Origin: Maribacter sp. BPC-D8
GTDB lineage: Bacteria > Bacteroidota > Bacteroidia > Flavobacteriales > Flavobacteriaceae
Direction: 5' to 3'
DNA length: 64,000 bases
NCBI RefSeq assembly: GCF_035207705.1
Contig: NZ_CP128187.1
Location: 3,038,001 to 3,102,000, forward strand
Shown here: in pieces, positions 26,249 through 34,274 of the stretch
Layout: each line of letters begins with the position of its first letter
Position numbering within the stretch: position 1 is the first letter of the stretch
Made by a program: the position numbers and the translations under genes
Notes under the pieces: generated by a model
What the model was told of the DNA's origin: nothing
The model's input: the letters and a program-made list of their open reading frames with translations, nothing else
Database searches by the model: none

Positions 26249-26731
26249 CTATAAATTATCTACAGCAGCACCTTCATAAGTGGTATAGTTTATTTTCAAC
26301 AAATTCACCAAACGAAGTTCGCTTTTAAGGTCTTCTATAATACCCATTTTCACTCCCACATCTGCTTTAATAGAAACTGTTGCCACACTTTTTAAATGCT
26401 CTGGCATTGATGATAATGCTTGCAAGGCATAATCGCCGACTTCATCTACGGTAATAAATTTATTATCCATTTGAATTCTGGGTTCATCGCCTAAATTGGT
26501 CTTGGCTTCAGCAGTAGGCTTACCCACATAAATTTCTATAACTCGGTCTTTCTTATCCAATTTTTCAGTTTCAGTTGCGGTTGGCAAAGTATTCTCTACC
26601 AATAAGTTTTGGTTCTTCATAACGGTAACCGTCATAAAGAAAAAGAGCAGTATAAAAACGATATCAGGTAATGATGCTGTTGATACGGGCGGCAAGCTTT
26701 TACTAGATCGATACTTGTTGAATTTTATCAT
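26249..26731 (-). CDS. ExbD/TolR family biopolymer-transport protein
   Basis: Single N-terminal transmembrane helix with the essential acidic residue in SLPDIVFILLFFFM (Asp about 24), then a periplasmic ExbD domain to residue 160. Family members convert proton flow through an ExbB pentamer into movement of TonB. It lies 4 nt after a second exbD-like gene, so the two are translated together. No exbB/tolQ or tonB is next to them. Confidence 0.9.
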   Translation of the reverse strand: MIKFNKYRSSKSLPPVSTASLPDIVFILLFFFMTVTVMKNQNLLVENTLPTATETEKLDKKDRVIEIYVGKPTAEAKTNLGDEPRIQMDNKFITVDEVGDYALQALSSMPEHLKSVATVSIKADVGVKMGIIEDLKSELRLVNLLKINYTTYEGAAVDNL

Positions 26732-26735
26732 GGTC

Positions 26736-27353
26736 TTAGTTATTTACGGTTTCTGGTTCTAGAATTTTCTGCGGATAAAGTGCTCTTATAATTTCAAGAC
26801 GTTCTTTTAATTGCACTTTTTGGTCCTCACTAATCTCTTCATTATAATAATCAGAATAAATAGTTTCATAAGGGGTATCGAACAATCGTAAGCTTTCTCT
26901 ATTACGCAAGTCGTTATAAGCTGCAATCACTTCATTTTGTACAGCTACATAAACCGGATAGCTTGTATTTCGTTGTGCCTTTATAGAAATGATGGCTTTT
27001 TCAGGATTTTCAGATGAATCTGTCAACCTATTTCCTTTACAATAATTGCAATACCCTTCTTCTTGCATTAAAAACCCGCCGTTATCGATAAATGCAATTA
27101 CTTTCTCTCGAAGATTTTTAGAATCTATAACATCACCTTCTGCCATTATTAAGTCAGCGTCATTTATACTAATTTCAAAAAGGTTTCGCTCTTTGATATC
27201 GACAATGACATCGTTATTTTCAGGAGGCATTATACGGTTTAGTCCCGCATCATTTTCTATAGATGTGGTAACCAAGAAAAAAATGAGTAATAGAAAAGCA
27301 ATATCTGCCATAGAACCGGCATTTACTTCTTGAGGAGATCTGTGGTTTTTCAT
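26736..27353 (-). CDS. ExbD/TolR family protein (longer paralogue)
   Basis: Single transmembrane helix with the acidic residue in SMADIAFLLLIFFL (Asp about 18) and a periplasmic domain that is longer than usual (205 residues). An insertion near 90-110 carries a CNYC pair of cysteines (EGYCNYCKGN). First gene of a pair with the shorter ExbD. The usual Bacteroidota layout has an ExbB gene just upstream; here the next upstream gene is the unrelated yjbR-like gene after 130 nt. Confidence 0.9.
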   Translation of the reverse strand: MKNHRSPQEVNAGSMADIAFLLLIFFLVTTSIENDAGLNRIMPPENNDVIVDIKERNLFEISINDADLIMAEGDVIDSKNLREKVIAFIDNGGFLMQEEGYCNYCKGNRLTDSSENPEKAIISIKAQRNTSYPVYVAVQNEVIAAYNDLRNRESLRLFDTPYETIYSDYYNEEISEDQKVQLKERLEIIRALYPQKILEPETVNN

Positions 27354-27484
27354 GAATAGTGGTTTTAGACACTATTAAGTACTGAAATTTGACCGCTAAA
27401 GAAAAGTTAGAATGAGTGAATGGTGGTTTTGAGTGAGGGAACAGACTTTTCTTATTAATTATACAAGGTTTTAGATACCTAGTA

Positions 27485-27838
27485 CTATAGTGCTTCCAAC
27501 TCCGCCTTCACCTTCTTAGTCAATTTAGAAACCACCAAATCATACGAATGGTCAATAAGCTCTTTTGTGAGGTCTTTAGAAATTTGCTCAAGATATACGG
27601 TATTCCAATGCTTTTTACTCATGTGCCAACCCTCTATAATACCATCATGTTCTTCACGTAGTTCGATGGCTCTTTCTGGGTCGCATTTTAGGTTAACGCG
27701 TAACGGCACATTTTCTAATCCGCATAAAGCGAACATTTTGCCCATCACCTTAAATACCAAGGTAACCTCATCAAAAGGAAAGGATTCTGTTACTCCTTTT
27801 TTAGAAATACAATATTCCCGGTATTCTTCAACGTTCAT
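27485..27838 (-). CDS. MmcQ/YjbR family protein
   Basis: Small alpha/beta protein (117 residues) of the YjbR/CyaY-like fold with the family signatures MNVEEYREYCISKKGV, ESFPFD near the start and HMSKKHWNTVYL. The exact role is unknown; DNA binding has been suggested for the family. It is complete and lies 2 nt downstream of the truncated GNAT frame, as last gene of a tight six-member unit. Confidence 0.88.
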   Translation of the reverse strand: MNVEEYREYCISKKGVTESFPFDEVTLVFKVMGKMFALCGLENVPLRVNLKCDPERAIELREEHDGIIEGWHMSKKHWNTVYLEQISKDLTKELIDHSYDLVVSKLTKKVKAELEAL

Positions 27839-27840
27839 AC

Positions 27841-27954
27841 TTATGGCTTTAAATAATCGGCACTAAAAGACGCGCGGTAATTCTGTTGACAGCTTACCGT
27901 GTGTAAATTGGCAATTCGTTCAATATCATTAAAAGTACCTTTTAAAAAAATCAT
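27841..27954 (-). pseudogene. Remnant of a GNAT acetyltransferase, N-terminal 37 codons only
   Basis: This short frame (start MIFLKGTFNDIERIANLH) matches the first beta-strand and helix of GNAT enzymes, in which DIxxIAxLHxxSWQxxYRG is typical; here it reads DIERIANLHTVSCQQNYRA. It then meets a stop codon (YLKP-stop) 2 nt before the yjbR start. The acetyl-CoA-binding part is absent, and the next gene is an intact, unrelated protein, so the rest of the GNAT gene was probably deleted. The frame itself is uninterrupted and fits the operon spacing (8 nt after the Dabb gene), so it may still be translated. Confidence 0.65.
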
Positions 27955-27962
27955 GGTATTCT

Positions 27963-28358
27963 TTAGATACTGGTAGAATCGTAGACGATTACTTTAGTCC
28001 AAAGGGCACTTGACTCTTCAATAAAAACTTTATGCGGAGCTTCGTCTTGGTATGCCTGCTGAGATTCTGCAGAGTCAAAACTTACAATCAAAGAATACGT
28101 AAATGAACCATCAACAACGTCTCTACTAGCCTTTGGTGGCTTCCCTATAAATTGTGTTTTAGCATACGCAGAGTTATCTAAAAACTTACGTAAAGAGGTT
28201 TCAAAAGTGGTACGGTCTGCTTGATTATCTGGGTTTTTCAACCAGAAAAATACGGTATGAGAATAATTAGAATCGAATTCAGTCATTTCTTTATCATTTT
28301 GACCAAAAGTTACTGCGGTCATTAGTGTTAATACAAGGATACAAATTACGTTTTTCAT
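27963..28358 (-). CDS. Exported Dabb (stress-responsive A/B barrel) protein
   Basis: Signal peptide (about 1-19, ending TFGQ) then a single Dabb dimeric alpha/beta-barrel domain with the usual HTVFFWLK near its start and a paired SFDSAESQQAYQDEAPH motif. The domain is normally about 100 residues, as here. Most Dabb proteins are cytoplasmic; export is common for Bacteroidota versions. Function unknown. Part of the cyclase-DUF4260-DUF4230-Dabb unit. Confidence 0.85.
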   Translation of the reverse strand: MKNVICILVLTLMTAVTFGQNDKEMTEFDSNYSHTVFFWLKNPDNQADRTTFETSLRKFLDNSAYAKTQFIGKPPKASRDVVDGSFTYSLIVSFDSAESQQAYQDEAPHKVFIEESSALWTKVIVYDSTSI

Positions 28359-28381
28359 TTTCTATTTTGAGTTGTTTATTG

Positions 28382-29002
28382 TTATTTTTCAAGTACCTCA
28401 ATTTGTTTTTGCGGAATTTTAAGTGCAGAATAATCGAGTTTCCACCCAATAGTTTCTACTATTTTCTCCATAATCAAAACGGTCTGTAAAGCTTCTTTTC
28501 TAGCTGTATCCATCAAGCCGCTTTCCGGAATTTTTTCACGTATATGTGCTTTAGCCTCTGCATTTAATTTCGTAAGATCATCTGGAGCGAAAAAGTTAAA
28601 AAATCCGCTTTTTACATCGTAAAATTCCAGCTCAGGTTCAATACTCAATACTTCTGGCTGCGGAAAATTATCTAGTATAATTATCTTCTTACTTTCATCG
28701 GTATGCATTAAAAGCTTACTTAAATCATAACCAATATGCGCTTTCGCCTTTATAACCACCAGCGCTTTCTTTTTGCTACTTACAATGCTTAGAAAATCTT
28801 TTACATTTTCATACTTGTAGATTTCGGCAAACTCACCTTCTACGGAGATCAACTTGCAAACGCTTTTCATTTTTTCTAATAACACGGTAGACTGGTGCGT
28901 TGTTATCTCTTTACTTTTCTTTCCTTTAAAAAAATTGAAAAGCCAATACATGCCTATTGCACCTAAAACTAAACCAAGAATGGTATCAAAAATATTATCC
29001 AT
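28382..29002 (-). CDS. DUF4230 domain protein
   Basis: One N-terminal transmembrane helix (about 7-23) followed by a DUF4230 domain of about 180 residues, which starts at LLEKMKSVCKLISVEGEFAE and ends at LDYSALKIPQ. The family has no known function. The start codon overlaps the DUF4260 gene by 8 nt, indicating translational coupling. Confidence 0.85.
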   Translation of the reverse strand: MDNIFDTILGLVLGAIGMYWLFNFFKGKKSKEITTHQSTVLLEKMKSVCKLISVEGEFAEIYKYENVKDFLSIVSSKKKALVVIKAKAHIGYDLSKLLMHTDESKKIIILDNFPQPEVLSIEPELEFYDVKSGFFNFFAPDDLTKLNAEAKAHIREKIPESGLMDTARKEALQTVLIMEKIVETIGWKLDYSALKIPQKQIEVLEK

Positions 29003-29354
29003 TTTTATTTCCTATTTCTCCTAAATGAGTAAACTTAAACCCTTTATCATATTTAAGTCCGTAGCCAAAGATACGGTCCATGGCTATATGTATAAAAAGA
29101 ATTGTACCTATTAATTGCATTATAGGCAACATAAAACAGATACCAACAAAGTATAAAAGTATGGCTATACCTCTGTGATGAAAGATGTTATAACAAACTG
29201 CACCGAATTTTGAACCTAGTAAATAACCCAACATAGAAATATCTGGAGCCAGTATTAAAACAGGCAACCACCACCATTGGTAGCCTAATAAGCCGAACAT
29301 AAAAATGCCAAGAATCATTAAGGCTAGCTCTTCTAATTTCAAAACATTTTTCAT
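28995..29354 (-). CDS. DUF4260 family membrane protein
   Basis: Small integral membrane protein (119 residues) with three to four hydrophobic helices and the DUF4260 features LAPDISMLGYLLG, YNIFHHRG and MDRIFGYGLKY. Function unknown. It lies 2 nt after the cyclase gene and overlaps the DUF4230 gene. Confidence 0.88.
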   Translation of the reverse strand: MKNVLKLEELALMILGIFMFGLLGYQWWWLPVLILAPDISMLGYLLGSKFGAVCYNIFHHRGIAILLYFVGICFMLPIMQLIGTILFIHIAMDRIFGYGLKYDKGFKFTHLGEIGNKNG

Positions 29355-29356
29355 GA

Positions 29357-30103
29357 TTATTCTATTTTATAAAGTACCGGTCTACTTGGGCTAGCATCAT
29401 TCTCAAAAGGTGCTACTTGTAAGTTTAAAAAGTACGAACCATCAACAATCGCATCTGGCACATAAATAAACTCTGTGATAGTTGCACCAAGTCGAACATC
29501 GCCGTTGATATTCCAAAATGCCTTGTGCGCCAAAAGCTTACCATCATCTTTTTCTTTGTCGACAGAAGGTAGGTCTATCAACAAATGTTCTACACCCAAT
29601 TCCCTTATAAACACCATAGCGTCTTTTAATATGTATGGCGGATTCGTATGTGAATACTGTCTATTTCGTTTTGACGAAGCATTAGGTAAGGTTCGTATAA
29701 CTAACGCTGTCGGAGTTTGATTACCTATGGCATTTTGAAGTTGTTTTTTCGTGATTACTGCATCTCCATTTTCCTCGGATGGAGTAATAGTTATCACCTT
29801 AGCCAAAAAGAAAAACTGTTGTAGATTTTGGTTTACAGACTGATGCTCAGCAGATATATGCCCAACACACTCCGTATGCGTACCATGCGAATGCGGATTG
29901 AAAGAAATATCATAAAAATTAGTACTTGACCCAGCTGCTATACTCCCAGTAAAATTGGCTTCTCTATGAGGCTCTATAGTCGGGGCTTTAACATACCAAG
30001 CGTTTACATTATCGTCTTTATTGGTAATGGCTATAGAAATGTCTAAGGGTTTAGATAGGTCTATCTTGTACTCTTTAGAATTATGGGTTATGGTAGTTTT
30101 CAT
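29357..30103 (-). CDS. Cyclase family protein (kynurenine-formamidase-like metal hydrolase)
   Basis: Shows the cyclase-family metal motif HSHGTHTECVGH (residues about 86-97), matching HxGTHxDxPxH with Cys-Val in place of the usual middle residues. The family includes kynurenine formamidase and other amide hydrolases; no kynurenine pathway genes are nearby, so the substrate is unknown. The ATG at 30103 is chosen; a TTG five codons upstream is possible. No signal peptide. First gene of the tight minus-strand unit that ends with yjbR. Confidence 0.85.
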   Translation of the reverse strand: MKTTITHNSKEYKIDLSKPLDISIAITNKDDNVNAWYVKAPTIEPHREANFTGSIAAGSSTNFYDISFNPHSHGTHTECVGHISAEHQSVNQNLQQFFFLAKVITITPSEENGDAVITKKQLQNAIGNQTPTALVIRTLPNASSKRNRQYSHTNPPYILKDAMVFIRELGVEHLLIDLPSVDKEKDDGKLLAHKAFWNINGDVRLGATITEFIYVPDAIVDGSYFLNLQVAPFENDASPSRPVLYKIE

Positions 30104-30197
30104 TGTATTTACACTCAATTTACATGGTAGCTTTGAGATAAGAAAATTACAACTTTTTGGGCGGTTATAATTAAAGATTGTAGAAGTGAGAGGTATT

Positions 30198-30295
30198 CGT
30201 GTTCCAAACCTGTTCTCGATACAATTTTATATTTCCGTTCCACTTCAATAAAAAATCACTCCAACTGACAGTCCGTTTTACTTTAACTCTGGCAG
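30198..30295. repeat. Intergenic repeat, copy 1
   Basis: A 98-bp element starting CGTGTTCCAAACCTGTTCTC and containing the blocks AATCACTCCAACTGACAG and TTTAACTC. It is about 85-90 percent identical by eye to the copy at 30370-30467, in the same orientation, offset by 172 bp. Confidence 0.85.
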
Positions 30296-30352
30296 ATAGA
30301 TTATTACAAGTACTCATGTCACTTCTAATGAATTTTTGAGGCACGAGGACAT

Positions 30353-30396
30353 TTGTATCGAGAAGCTTGCGTGTTCCAAACCTGTTCTCGATACAA
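30353..30396. repeat. 12-bp perfect inverted repeat at the start of repeat copy 2
   Basis: TTGTATCGAGAA (30353-30364) and TTCTCGATACAA (30385-30396) surround a 20-nt loop. The left arm is not preserved at copy 1, so this hairpin is specific to copy 2. Confidence 0.85.
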
Positions 30397-30467
30397 TTTT
30401 TCATTTCCGTTTCTCTTCAATGAAAAATCACTCGAACTGACAGCACGTTTTAATTTAACTCAGACAG
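30370..30467. repeat. Intergenic repeat, copy 2
   Basis: Second copy of the 98-bp element, ending 5 bp before the hemW stop codon. It resembles short REP-like elements I associate with flavobacterial intergenic regions; that wider distribution is from memory and not tested. Confidence 0.8.
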
Positions 30468-30471
30468 TTCG

Positions 30472-31605
30472 TTATTTCAAATTCAGCATAAACAAATCTG
30501 CGGCGATGCCGTCGGCTAAAAACATGCCTTTTTTGGTGGTTTTTAGAATATCACCATCTACAAAAAGCAAATGCTCTTCTATAAATTTGTCGGCTTGCAT
30601 TAGTGCATATTCTTTGTATTTAGGTCCGAATTCATCAGAAATTCTAGATAATGAAACTCCCCAAATAGTCCGTAAGCCCGTCATTATATACTCGTTGTAT
30701 TTGTCGGTAGCAGAAAGTACCTCAACTTCCATAGGTAAAATATTTTGTGCTATGGATTTTATGTATTTCGGATTGTTATTAATATTCCATCCTCTGCGTA
30801 CACCATCAAATGAATGTGCAGATGGACCAATACCTATATATTTTTTCTGCTGCCAATAGGCGGAGTTATTTTTGGAGTAATACCCAGGCTTCCCAAAATT
30901 GGAAATCTCATAACAATCGAAGCCTGCTGCCAATAAAGTCTTGTTCAAATGGTTAAAATGCTCCTGTGTTTCTTCGTCGGTAGCGGGAGTAATCAATCCA
31001 TTTTCCACAAATTTGGCAAGTGCCGTTTTTGGTTCAACTGTAAGAGCATAACTAGAGATATGCGGAATACCAAACCCAAGTGCCTTATCAATATTTTGCT
31101 TCCAGCGTTCTAAGGTCATGTTTGGCATTCCATAAATTAAATCGATAGAAATATTATCGAAATGCTGACTCGCCAATTGCAAACACTTCTCGGCTTCCAG
31201 AGCATTATGTGCCCTGTTCATCAGCTTTAAATCTTCCTCAAAAAAAGATTGAATTCCGATACTCAATCGGTTTATCGGACTAGCTACCAGTTGCAGTATT
31301 TTCTCTTCGGATAAATCATCAGGATTCGCCTCTAAGGTAATCTCCGGATTATCTACAACATCATAATGTTCACTAACCGTACTTATCAACTGCTCAATCT
31401 CCTTAATCTCCAAAACGGACGGCGTACCGCCGCCAAAATATATCGTAGCAACAGTTTCCCCAGAAAACTCCGTTTTGCGCAGCTCCAGTTCTTTACACAA
31501 TGCATTTACCATCGCATCTTTCTTCCCCATTGTGGTCGAAAAATGAAAATCACAATAGTGACAAGCTTGTTTACAAAATGGGATGTGGATGTAGATTCCG
31601 CTCAT
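30472..31605 (-). CDS. hemW: Radical SAM heme chaperone HemW
   Basis: Cytoplasmic radical SAM protein of the HemN/HemW family that binds and delivers heme; it is not a coproporphyrinogen oxidase despite similarity (family knowledge). The 4Fe-4S motif is CxxxCxxC (C11, C15, C18 in PFCKQACHYCDF), which together with the 377-residue length fits HemW rather than HemN. The motif GGGTPS and the later ISSYALTVEP are typical. The ATG at 31605 (MSGIYIHIPF) is chosen over a TTG five codons upstream, which falls in the heptamer repeat. Confidence 0.92.
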   Translation of the reverse strand: MSGIYIHIPFCKQACHYCDFHFSTTMGKKDAMVNALCKELELRKTEFSGETVATIYFGGGTPSVLEIKEIEQLISTVSEHYDVVDNPEITLEANPDDLSEEKILQLVASPINRLSIGIQSFFEEDLKLMNRAHNALEAEKCLQLASQHFDNISIDLIYGMPNMTLERWKQNIDKALGFGIPHISSYALTVEPKTALAKFVENGLITPATDEETQEHFNHLNKTLLAAGFDCYEISNFGKPGYYSKNNSAYWQQKKYIGIGPSAHSFDGVRRGWNINNNPKYIKSIAQNILPMEVEVLSATDKYNEYIMTGLRTIWGVSLSRISDEFGPKYKEYALMQADKFIEEHLLFVDGDILKTTKKGMFLADGIAADLFMLNLK

Positions 31606-31610
31606 GAGTT

Positions 31611-31645
31611 CAATTAGCAATTAGCAATAATCAGTTAACAATTAT
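31611..31645. repeat. Heptamer tandem repeat, 5 units near CAATTAG
   Basis: The units are CAATTAG twice, then CAATAAT, CAGTTAA and CAATTAT. The last unit covers the stop codon of the four-helix-bundle gene, and the tract fills the gap to hemW. Confidence 0.8.
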
Positions 31646-32004
31646 GCTTGTTTTTTAATTCTTGTGGATTTAAGTATAGCGAACATAATTTTAGAAAGTT
31701 CATCAGCTTTTTCTATTAAACCATTCGCAATTGACAATTCAATATATCCTGAATCCTTTAAAAGGTTTAACCAATATTTAGTCTCTAAACTTTCTTTATA
31801 AGCTATTGAAATCTTAGCAGAAAAATCTGCTTTTGATATCGCACCATTAGCTTCTGCTATATTCGCACCTACAGAAGTTCCTGCTCTCAATAGTTGTTTC
31901 GATAGAACATACTCTCTTTTATTCTTCGTTAGTTCTTGATATAATTTAACAATTTGCAAAGCAAAATCATAAGATTTACTCAAAAGAGGATTTTCATTAT
32001 TCAT
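31642..32004 (-). CDS. Four-helix bundle protein (23S rRNA intervening-sequence protein / bAvd-like)
   Basis: All-helical 120-residue protein with the family signature LSKQLLRAGTSVGANIAEA and KESLETKYWLNLL. Relatives are encoded in 23S rRNA intervening sequences or as Avd partners of diversity-generating retroelements, but also occur as isolated genes in Bacteroidota. No rRNA or reverse transcriptase is in the window. The gene sits between hemW and ruvC with heptamer tandem repeats directly on both sides. Function unknown. Confidence 0.9.
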   Translation of the reverse strand: MNNENPLLSKSYDFALQIVKLYQELTKNKREYVLSKQLLRAGTSVGANIAEANGAISKADFSAKISIAYKESLETKYWLNLLKDSGYIELSIANGLIEKADELSKIMFAILKSTRIKKQA

Positions 32005-32052
32005 TGCTAATTAATTATTGTTTATTGGTAATTGTTTAATGTTTATTGAACA
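32004..32052. repeat. Degenerate heptamer tandem repeat, 7 units of TTGNTNA type
   Basis: TTGCTAA, TTAATTA, TTGTTTA, TTGGTAA, TTGTTTA, ATGTTTA and TTGAACA follow one another in strict 7-bp register. The tract runs from the start codon of the four-helix-bundle gene to the base before the ruvC stop codon, exactly 49 bp. Confidence 0.75.
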
Positions 32053-32610
32053 TTACTTTTTCACTCTTTTCTCATTCTGCTTTACAAAAGCATCCCAACC
32101 AGAGTAGCTTTTACCGACTACGTCAATTCTACCTTGGTTGTAAAAATGGCATACGGCAGCAGCTAATCCGTCAGTGCTATCTAGGTTTTTTGGTAGTGTT
32201 TTTAACCCTAATACACTTTGTAGCATTCTAGCAACTTGTTCTTTGCTGGCATTTCCGTTTCCAGTGACTGCCATTTTAATTTTTTTGGGCAAGTATTCTG
32301 TAATAGGTATTTGACGTGATAATCCCGCTGCCATGGCAACACCTTGTGCACGACCAAGCTTTAGCATAGACTGTACATTCTTACCAAAGAAAGGAGCCTC
32401 AATAGCAATCTCATCTGGGTGATAGGTATCTATCAATTCTATGGTACGCTCAAAAATGAGCTTTAGTTTTGTGTATGGGTCGTTATATTTTTGAAGAAGC
32501 AATTCGTTCATTTGAAGAAACTCCATCTTTTTACCCACCACTTTTATGAGTCCGAAACCCATAATAGTTGTGCCTGGGTCAATACCCAAAATTATTTTCT
32601 CGTTCGCCAA
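32053..32610 (-). CDS. ruvC: Holliday junction resolvase RuvC (TTG start)
   Basis: RNase H-fold endonuclease that cuts Holliday junctions together with RuvAB. The first catalytic Asp is D11 in LGIDPGTTIMGFG; the acidic residue in IAIEAPFFGKN and the C-terminal DSTDGLAAAVCHF give the rest of the active site. The 185-residue length is normal. No ATG occurs before the catalytic motif, so TTG at 32610 is the start. It begins 5 nt after the stop of the upstream lipoprotein gene. Confidence 0.94.
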   Translation of the reverse strand: MANEKIILGIDPGTTIMGFGLIKVVGKKMEFLQMNELLLQKYNDPYTKLKLIFERTIELIDTYHPDEIAIEAPFFGKNVQSMLKLGRAQGVAMAAGLSRQIPITEYLPKKIKMAVTGNGNASKEQVARMLQSVLGLKTLPKNLDSTDGLAAAVCHFYNQGRIDVVGKSYSGWDAFVKQNEKRVKK

Positions 32611-32615
32611 AATGC

Positions 32616-33092
32616 TTAGTTTGTATTTAATTGAACCGGAATTCGATATTTAGTATTCACAGGAATTCCTCTTTTTAAAGCGGGTGCAAGTTTAGGAAGA
32701 TTCTTTAAGCTTTGCGTAATTACACCATCAAATTCTGGCATTTGATTTAAAACCAATGCGTTCTTTTCAATAGTAGCTACATTAATTCTGCCTAGGGTAT
32801 CTATCACAAAAATAACATCAACCGTTTCACTTTCCTTATCGGTCAAGGTAAATTCAAAATCATTTAAGGTTTCTTGAAAATGGGAAATTAGGGTTTCTTC
32901 GAAGCAAATTTTCTGTTGCTCTTTAGTAACCGCTTCATCGCAAGTATAGAAAAACGGATAAGAATCTACACTGTTCCAATCGATATGGCGTAATTCTTCA
33001 TCAATAAGCTCTTGTGTTCTTTTTTGTTTAGACTCAAAGAACGAACATGAACTTATCAGCAGCATCAAAAGAAAAAATACAACTCGTTTCAT
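32616..33092 (-). CDS. Lipoprotein with TonB C-terminal-like domain
   Basis: Lipoprotein signal with Cys16 (LISSCSFF), a variable region, then a TonB-C-like domain at about 70-158 (VDVIFVIDTLGRINVATI, then LPKLAPALKRGIPVNTKYRIPVQL). The same pattern, I-D-GRI and P-x-G-x-x-V, occurs in the M56/TonB protein further upstream. Without a transmembrane helix it cannot act as a classical TonB. It is probably anchored in a membrane by its lipid and may bind outer-membrane partners. Confidence 0.75.
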   Translation of the reverse strand: MKRVVFFLLMLLISSCSFFESKQKRTQELIDEELRHIDWNSVDSYPFFYTCDEAVTKEQQKICFEETLISHFQETLNDFEFTLTDKESETVDVIFVIDTLGRINVATIEKNALVLNQMPEFDGVITQSLKNLPKLAPALKRGIPVNTKYRIPVQLNTN

Positions 33093-33134
33093 TACACCTA
33101 TTCTACTGGTGAAATTACGATTTTTTTGATGAGT

Positions 33135-34274
33135 TTATTCTTTAGCAAAATGGATTTCCTCCTTTAACTCTGAGATTCGTTTTCTCGCAGTTTCGTAATA
33201 GAAAGGATGCTCGTTCGGATAGTGCTTTAAGAAATTCTCATAATAACCTAATTTCTTCTGCAAATCAGTACCAAATTGATCATAAGTAGTGGCTATATTG
33301 TAATAGATACGAGCATTTGACACATCTTCTTGGTGAGCCATTTCAAAGAATTTGAATGCTGTTATATAATCTTTTTGCTCACGGGCGATATATGCCAATT
33401 GATTATAGCCATTCGCAAAAATAGGTTTTTGGACAGCCATTGCCTTATGAATGAAAATCTTGGCACTATCTAATTTGCTTTCTTTTTGATAAACACTGGC
33501 TAAATCAAAATAGGTTTGTGAATTAGTATCATCTCTTTTCAATAAAATAGCATAAGCTTCTTTAGCTTTTTTGAATTCCCAATTCTTGTTATAAGAAATT
33601 CCTAGTTTTTCATAGACGTAGTTTTTATCTTCCCCAAGTTCTAAGACGCGTTCAAATAACGGAATCGCCTTCTCAAATTGAGCATCGTTGAATAGCACCA
33701 ATGCATGTAAATTTATTAAGGATACGTCATTCTCATAATAATTCAATCCCTTTAAAATATACGTTAATGCGTTGTCGCGCTCTTGTTTTATGGTGTAATA
33801 TTTAGCGAGCTGAAACAGGCTTCTAAGATGCGTACTATCTAATTTAATTGCTTTTTTGTATTGCTTTATACTTTCATCTGTTATATCTAGATGACGATTG
33901 ACTTCCCCCAAATAAAACTGAAACTCAGGGTTAGTCGTATTGAGATTAGACAAATTTTTAAACACAGATTTTGCCTCTTCAAACTTATTTACTTTCAGCA
34001 ATAATTTCCCAAGTTCAAATTGCGCGAGTTGATTTTCAACATCTTCATCGACCACGTATTGATATTGAGTAATTGCCTTCTCATAATTACCAACAGCATT
34101 ATAACTTCTTGCAATTTGTAGCGCAGAAGAGACTCCGCCTACTTTAGAGTACTCATTAATCGCTTTTGAATAATTACCAATAGTGTATAAACTATCGGCA
34201 ACAGCTAAAGCCGAAGATTGCGCTTCGGCTTTAAACAGTACTAATAGTAGTATTGAAATAAAAAATAGTTTCAA
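33135..34274 (-). CDS. Exported TPR-repeat protein (TTG start)
   Basis: Signal peptide (about 1-18, ending KAEAQ) followed by about eight to nine tetratricopeptide repeats that fill the 379-residue protein (for example YNAVGNYEKAITQYQYVV and FQLAKYYTIKQERDNALTY). Such proteins act as periplasmic scaffolds. The TTG start codon directly abuts the stop codon of the upstream M56 gene, with no base between, which indicates translational coupling. It may therefore work with the M56/BlaI system; this is inference from gene order. Confidence 0.88.
   Translation of the reverse strand: MKLFFISILLLVLFKAEAQSSALAVADSLYTIGNYSKAINEYSKVGGVSSALQIARSYNAVGNYEKAITQYQYVVDEDVENQLAQFELGKLLLKVNKFEEAKSVFKNLSNLNTTNPEFQFYLGEVNRHLDITDESIKQYKKAIKLDSTHLRSLFQLAKYYTIKQERDNALTYILKGLNYYENDVSLINLHALVLFNDAQFEKAIPLFERVLELGEDKNYVYEKLGISYNKNWEFKKAKEAYAILLKRDDTNSQTYFDLASVYQKESKLDSAKIFIHKAMAVQKPIFANGYNQLAYIAREQKDYITAFKFFEMAHQEDVSNARIYYNIATTYDQFGTDLQKKLGYYENFLKHYPNEHPFYYETARKRISELKEEIHFAKE

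Noticed and set aside
26249..27353. Complete Ton/Tol energy system
   Set aside because: No ExbB/TolQ or TonB gene is next to the ExbD pair, so only an ExbD pair is claimed.
30171..30404. Minus-strand frame in the intergenic repeat
   Set aside because: It consists of the duplicated 98-bp repeat translated in one frame (the same peptide appears twice).
31642..32004. Diversity-generating retroelement
   Set aside because: The helical protein resembles Avd, but no reverse transcriptase, template repeat or variable repeat is visible.
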